From NCBI GenBank assembly GCA_947441205.1, contig CANETM010000045.1:1-10021 (forward strand): DNA of 10,021 nt, given 5' to 3'. This document shows positions 6,587 to 10,021 of the stretch, in pieces. The stretch comes from Bacteroidota bacterium (GTDB lineage Bacteria; Bacteroidota; Bacteroidia; Chitinophagales; Chitinophagaceae). The notes beneath the pieces were generated by a model that was given only the letters and a program-made list of their open reading frames with translations, made no database searches and was not told the origin of the DNA. Position 1 is the first letter of the stretch; the number at the start of each line of letters is the position of its first letter. The position numbers and the translations under genes were made by a program.

Positions 6587-7570
6587 GCAAGAATTAATGC
6601 TTTTTTTACCCTTGGAGACAAATATTTAAACACTAACAACCTTTCATTTTCAAGTGCCAAAGAGGAGGCAAATGCACAAAATGCATGGTTTTTGCCTGAA
6701 TTCATTGACCAATCAGCAAAACAAATAATAGAACAGTTTTTACAGCGATCGGATTTGAATAACTGGGTCAATTTGTACCCTTCTATTTCAAATACTTCTA
6801 CCAATATTAAAGTTGGTATTGTAATGGCTGGCAATATTCCAATGGTTGGATTCCACGATTTATTAAGTGTATTGATAGCTGGACATATAGCATTTGTTAA
6901 ATTATCCTCCAAGGACAAGGTTTTAATGCAATTTGTAATTGATTCTTTAAATGAAATAAATCCTTCATTTAAGGATCGAATTGTAATTCAAGAACAACTT
7001 AAAAATTGTGATGCCTATATAGCTACAGGAAGTAATAGTGCGGGGCAATACTTTGAACAATATTTTGGCAAATACCCAAATATCATTAGAAAAAACAAAA
7101 CTTCAATTGCCATATTAGACGGTTCAGAAACAATGGATGAACTAAATCTACTTGCCGATGACATGATGTTATATTTTGGAATGGGATGCCGAAATGTTAC
7201 GCAAGTGTGGGTTCCAACCGGATATGATTTTTTGCCACTTGTGACAGCGCTCAAAAAATATGATTATTTAGTTGACCAACATAAATACAAACATAATTAC
7301 GATTATCAATTAGCCCTATTAATGATGAATAGGCAGTATTACATGGATGCAGGTGGAATTTTACTAAGCGAAAATGCTTCTCCATTTGCAGCCATTTCTC
7401 AAATTCATTATCAATTTTATGATAGCATCAAGCATCCTGAAATTGACCCACAAAATATTCAATGTGTGGTTGGCAAAACAGGGTTACCCTATGGAAGCTT
7501 ACAAAAGCCAAGTTTAAGTCAGTACGCTGATGGTGTTGATACCCTGGAATTTTTGTCAAGCTTATCCTAA
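6575..7570 (+). CDS. LuxC-family acyl-CoA reductase (short form)
   Basis: The product has 331 residues and no signal peptide. VGIVMAGNIPMVGFHDLLSVLIAGH (its first 20 residues cover 80-99) is the nucleotide-binding motif of the LuxC/aldehyde dehydrogenase-like fold. FGMGCRNVTQVWVP (201-214) holds the putative catalytic Cys at 205, which would carry the acyl thioester intermediate. LuxC of luminous Vibrio reduces fatty acyl groups to aldehyde with NADPH and is much longer (about 480 residues). This protein is the short form common in Bacteroidota and there is no luxD, luxE or luciferase gene around it, so luminescence is not implied. Its true acyl substrate is unknown. It is divergent from a dicluster ferredoxin and is followed by a 154-bp gap, so it is probably transcribed alone. 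Confidence 0.85.
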   Translation: MNIQARINAFFTLGDKYLNTNNLSFSSAKEEANAQNAWFLPEFIDQSAKQIIEQFLQRSDLNNWVNLYPSISNTSTNIKVGIVMAGNIPMVGFHDLLSVLIAGHIAFVKLSSKDKVLMQFVIDSLNEINPSFKDRIVIQEQLKNCDAYIATGSNSAGQYFEQYFGKYPNIIRKNKTSIAILDGSETMDELNLLADDMMLYFGMGCRNVTQVWVPTGYDFLPLVTALKKYDYLVDQHKYKHNYDYQLALLMMNRQYYMDAGGILLSENASPFAAISQIHYQFYDSIKHPEIDPQNIQCVVGKTGLPYGSLQKPSLSQYADGVDTLEFLSSLS

Positions 7571-7595
7571 AATTCACGAAATTTTGACATAAACG

Positions 7596-7613
7596 AACAT
7601 TTTCGTAAATGTT
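7596..7613. repeat. Inverted repeat upstream of the DegQ promoter
   Basis: AACATTT (7596-7602) and AAATGTT (7607-7613) form a perfect 7-bp inverted repeat with a TCGT loop. Outer AAC/GTT bases (7592-7594 and 7616-7618) could extend it across a small internal loop. It lies 26 bp after the acyl-CoA reductase stop and 22 bp before the -33 element of the next promoter. It could be an operator or a weak terminator; there is no clear U tract after it. Confidence 0.4.
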
Positions 7614-7634
7614 TTGTTAAAGATGATAAAATGA

Positions 7635-7666
7635 TTTTGTGACAAAGTTTCGGCTTCGTTAATTTG
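7635..7666 (+). promoter_or_regulatory. Promoter of the DegQ/HtrA gene
   Basis: TTTTG (7635-7639) is followed after exactly 19 bp by TTAATTTG (7659-7666), which matches TAnnTTTG except at the second base. Transcription would start near 7671, giving a leader of about 54 nt. This is the housekeeping pattern; no heat-shock or sigma-E-like element is evident. Confidence 0.6.
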
Positions 7667-7724
7667 TGCATGAAATGGTATGACAATTGATAGAAATTTA
7701 AAGTAACCATCAAAAAAATAAATT

Positions 7725-9245
7725 ATGAACCTAAGTTTTAAGAATGTGTTGGCCATTATTGGCATTAGTGCATGTACAACACTAGTGAGCATTTGGGGCT
7801 TTACTAGATGGAATCAAAATAGCACTGCTTTTGAAAATAGCGGAAAGCTACCTGCTAACTATGCTAGTTTTGTGAATGGTGTGACTCCAGGATCAACAGT
7901 TGACTTTACCCCTGCAGCAAATGCTGCATCCCCTGCCATTGTGCATATCAGAACAAAAACAAACGCAAAAAAAGTAGAAAACGGAAATCAACAAAGACAA
8001 AGAAATCCATTTTTTGACTTTTTTGGGGATGATAATTTTGGAGACTTTTTCGGAGGACCAAGAATTATACCTGAACAAAAAGCTAGCGGTAGTGGTGTTT
8101 TAATTACTGCCGACGGTTATATTGTCACTAATAATCATGTTGTTAATGGTGCTGATGAGCTTACCGTTACTTTGACCAACAAAAAAACCTATAAGGCAAA
8201 AGTAATTGGAGTGGACCCTAGTAGTGATTTAGCTGTTATTAAAATTGATGAAACTAGTTTGCCTTATTTAGTCTACGGCAATAGTGATGATGTTAAATTA
8301 GGACAGTGGGTACTTGCTATTGGATATCCTTTAAATTTAGATGTAACTATTACTGCAGGAATTATTAGTGCTAAAAATAGAAGCATTGATATTAACTCAA
8401 GACAATCTGATAAACCTTTAGAGTCCTTCTTGCAAACCGACGCTGCAGTGAATCAAGGAAACAGTGGTGGCGCATTAGTAAATACGAATGGAGAATTGGT
8501 GGGAATTAACTCAGCTATCATGTCTCCTACTGGTTCATATGCAGGTTATTCCTATGCAATCCCAGTAAACATTGTTAAGAAAGTGGTAACTGATATTGTG
8601 AAATTTGGAACAGTACAAAGAGCCTACTTAGGAGTATCAATGGCACAAGAAGAGTTGTCAGATGATCAAATTAAAAAACTAGAAGCTGACTTAAATGTAA
8701 AATATAAAGCTGGCGAAGGTGTTCTTATTACTACCGTATTAGAAGGTGGTGCTGCAAAAGCAGCTGGTCTTAAGCCAGGTGATGTAATTACTAAATTCAA
8801 TGGTGCAGTTATAAAAACAGCACCTGAACTGCAAGAACAAGTTTCAAGATTCAAGCCAGGCGATAAAGTAGCCATGATATTAAAACGTAATGGTAAAGAA
8901 ATGAATTTTGAAGTCGTATTAAAAGCGAAATTAGGAACCAACGATCTTTCTAAGAGTAGTAAAATGGCTGAAAAATTAGGTGGAAAATTAGAAACTATTG
9001 ATAAAGCAACTGCTCAAAAAAATGATATTGAAGGTGGTGTAGTGATAAAGGAACTTGGCACAGGTGTACTAAGTAAAAGTCGTATTGAAAAAGGATTTGT
9101 AATAATCAGTGTAAATGATGAAGAAATTAAAAATGTAGAAGACTTTTATGAAACCATCAAAAAGTCAAATGGAAGTTTAAAGATTTCTGGTTTTTATCCT
9201 GGCTATTATGGAACTTATGCCTTTATCATTAATTTGAATGACTAA
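7725..9245 (+). CDS. degQ: DegQ/HtrA (Do) family periplasmic serine protease
   Basis: The product has 506 residues, close to the usual size of Do proteases. A hydrophobic N-terminal segment (about 8-26) serves as signal or membrane anchor. ISAC at 14-17 resembles a lipobox, but the hydrophobic stretch continues past it, so lipidation is doubtful. The trypsin-like domain (about 65-290) carries the full catalytic triad: His138 in TNNHVV, Asp168 in SSDLAVIKI and Ser247 in GNSGGAL. The LA loop is a Phe/Gly/Asp-rich stretch (96-112). Two PDZ domains follow, the first at about 295-395 and the second, shorter, at about 405-506. Such enzymes form trimers or cages in the periplasm that degrade or refold damaged envelope proteins. 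The exact paralogue (DegP, DegQ or DegS) is not decided; two PDZ domains argue against DegS. Confidence 0.94.
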   Translation: MNLSFKNVLAIIGISACTTLVSIWGFTRWNQNSTAFENSGKLPANYASFVNGVTPGSTVDFTPAANAASPAIVHIRTKTNAKKVENGNQQRQRNPFFDFFGDDNFGDFFGGPRIIPEQKASGSGVLITADGYIVTNNHVVNGADELTVTLTNKKTYKAKVIGVDPSSDLAVIKIDETSLPYLVYGNSDDVKLGQWVLAIGYPLNLDVTITAGIISAKNRSIDINSRQSDKPLESFLQTDAAVNQGNSGGALVNTNGELVGINSAIMSPTGSYAGYSYAIPVNIVKKVVTDIVKFGTVQRAYLGVSMAQEELSDDQIKKLEADLNVKYKAGEGVLITTVLEGGAAKAAGLKPGDVITKFNGAVIKTAPELQEQVSRFKPGDKVAMILKRNGKEMNFEVVLKAKLGTNDLSKSSKMAEKLGGKLETIDKATAQKNDIEGGVVIKELGTGVLSKSRIEKGFVIISVNDEEIKNVEDFYETIKKSNGSLKISGFYPGYYGTYAFIINLND

Positions 9246-9262
9246 GAATAATTAATCAACTT

Positions 9263-9303
9263 ATAACAAAAAGGCCCTCAAATTTTGAGGGCCTTTTTGT
9301 TAT
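9263..9303. terminator. Bidirectional terminator between degQ and mazG
   Basis: A 20-bp inverted repeat with no mismatch surrounds a single central T (9283). Its GC-rich core GGCCCTC/GAGGGCC is flanked by five A and five T, so both strands end in a U tract after a strong stem. It begins 18 bp after the degQ stop codon. On the other strand the mazG stop codon (9302-9300) lies within the stem itself. Confidence 0.93.
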
Positions 9304-10021
9304 TTCATTTTTTGCCAAAGGGCTTCTTTTTCCATTAGACTCATTTGTCCTAAATCCAACCCATGCTCTTTGGCGTAGGATTCCATCAACTCAAAGCGAT
9401 GTTTAAACTTTTTATTCGTTTTTTCCAACGCTGTTTCTGGATCAATATTTAAAAAGCGAGCATAATTAATCATGCTAAATAATACATCGCCAAACTCTTG
9501 TTCCATTTTTTCCTGGTTATTGGCTTCAATTTCTACTTTTAACTCTCCTATTTCTTCTTCAACCTTATCCCAAACTTGCTCTTTGTTCTCCCACTCAAAT
9601 CCAACATGCTTTACTTTCTCTTGTATCCTTAAAGCTTTAACCATGGATGGCAAACTGTTAGGCACACCACTTAATATTGTTTTATTCCCCTTACCTTCTT
9701 GTAATTTTAATTGCTCCCAATTTCTTTTTACATCATCATCATTTTCCACTTTCACATCACCATAAATATGTGGATGACGATGAATTAATTTTTTTGCAAT
9801 CCCTTCCATTACTTCATCCAAAGTAAACTTGCCTTGCTCATTTCCGATTTTAGCATAAAACAAAACATGTAACATGATATCTCCTAATTCTTCCTTGATA
9901 CCATCCCAGTCTTCCTCTACAATGGAATCTACTAATTCATATAATTCCTCAATGGTATTACTCCTTAAACTATGAATGGTTTGCTTTTTATCCCATGGGC
10001 ATTGCTCACGGAGCGTATCCA
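9300..10021 (-). CDS. mazG: Nucleoside triphosphate pyrophosphohydrolase MazG, 5' end beyond the window
   Basis: The frame stays open to the window edge. The ATG at 9875 is internal, because 48 further in-frame codons upstream encode the conserved MazG start region: LREQCPWDKKQTIHSL, then TIEELYELVD and EELGD directly before that Met. So 239 residues are visible and perhaps 15-25 are missing, against about 263 in E. coli MazG. The first all-alpha MazG domain has its Mg-binding EELYE and EELGD. The second has EEIGELKVE and QEFGDVLFSMINYAR, with the same E-x2-E...E-x2-D pattern. The enzyme hydrolyses (d)NTPs to the monophosphate and pyrophosphate and is linked to clearing aberrant nucleotides and to nutrient stress. 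It converges on degQ and ends in the shared terminator. Confidence 0.95.
   Translation of the reverse strand, partial: DTLREQCPWDKKQTIHSLRSNTIEELYELVDSIVEEDWDGIKEELGDIMLHVLFYAKIGNEQGKFTLDEVMEGIAKKLIHRHPHIYGDVKVENDDDVKRNWEQLKLQEGKGNKTILSGVPNSLPSMVKALRIQEKVKHVGFEWENKEQVWDKVEEEIGELKVEIEANNQEKMEQEFGDVLFSMINYARFLNIDPETALEKTNKKFKHRFELMESYAKEHGLDLGQMSLMEKEALWQKMK

Noticed and set aside
6575..7570. Bioluminescence or aldehyde-producing lux operon
   Set aside because: Only a short LuxC homologue is present, with no luxA, luxB, luxD or luxE; the short form is widespread in non-luminous Bacteroidota.
7767..7776. Lipoprotein lipobox (ISAC) in the DegQ N-terminus
   Set aside because: The hydrophobic segment continues about nine residues past the Cys, which fits a membrane anchor or ordinary signal segment better.
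9300..9875. mazG as a complete 191-residue gene starting at 9875
   Set aside because: 48 in-frame codons upstream encode conserved MazG motifs; the ATG is an internal Met following EELGDI.

Overview
The window looks like chromosomal core sequence from an AT-rich member of the Bacteroidota, probably from the Chitinophagia/Sphingobacteriia side (the class is inference). Several things point there. Promoter-like sites match the Bacteroidota pattern TTG-N19/20-TAnnTTTG. Starts have A/T-rich leaders and no Shine-Dalgarno sequence. Many proteins end their signal peptides in ...NAQ. A TPP riboswitch sits directly before a TonB-dependent receptor, and a short LuxC-family acyl-CoA reductase lies divergent from a dicluster ferredoxin. 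No phage, insertion sequence, CRISPR array or defence gene is visible.

Layout. Positions 1-52 hold the 5' part of an initiator tRNA-Met on the minus strand, cut by the window edge, with its promoter at 65-96. Then come a small secreted beta-barrel-like protein (213-710, +) and, convergent to it, a GIN/DUF2807 protein built from eight Gly-Ala-Ser rungs (724-1515, -). From about 1557 a promoter, a TPP riboswitch and a 729-residue TonB-dependent receptor (1736-3925, +) form a one-gene unit for uptake of thiamine or a precursor. The next three genes run on the minus strand in the order D-Ala-D-Ala ligase, membrane-anchored PASTA protein, rhodanese (6097 down to 3930), probably as one operon linked to the cell envelope. 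A hairpin with a U tract (6129-6160) separates them from an upstream dicluster ferredoxin (6171-6518, -). The ferredoxin is divergent from a LuxC-family acyl-CoA reductase (6575-7570, +), and the -7 elements of the two promoters lie 5 bp apart. A DegQ/HtrA serine protease (7725-9245, +) follows with its own promoter. It converges on a mazG pyrophosphohydrolase (9300 to beyond 10021, -) across a near-perfect bidirectional terminator that contains the mazG stop codon.

How the parts fit. The receptor and riboswitch form a vitamin-scavenging unit. Ddl makes the D-Ala-D-Ala dipeptide of peptidoglycan, and the PASTA protein next to it may sense or bind cell-wall material. DegQ handles envelope protein quality, and MazG cleans the nucleotide pool. 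The least understood unit is the ferredoxin/LuxC pair. The observation I rate highest is a candidate expression platform for the riboswitch: one leader segment (1703-1712) can pair either with the aptamer core or with the first codons of the receptor gene. No stretch longer than 300 bases lacks a gene. The longest gap is 1516-1735, and it is filled by the promoter and riboswitch.
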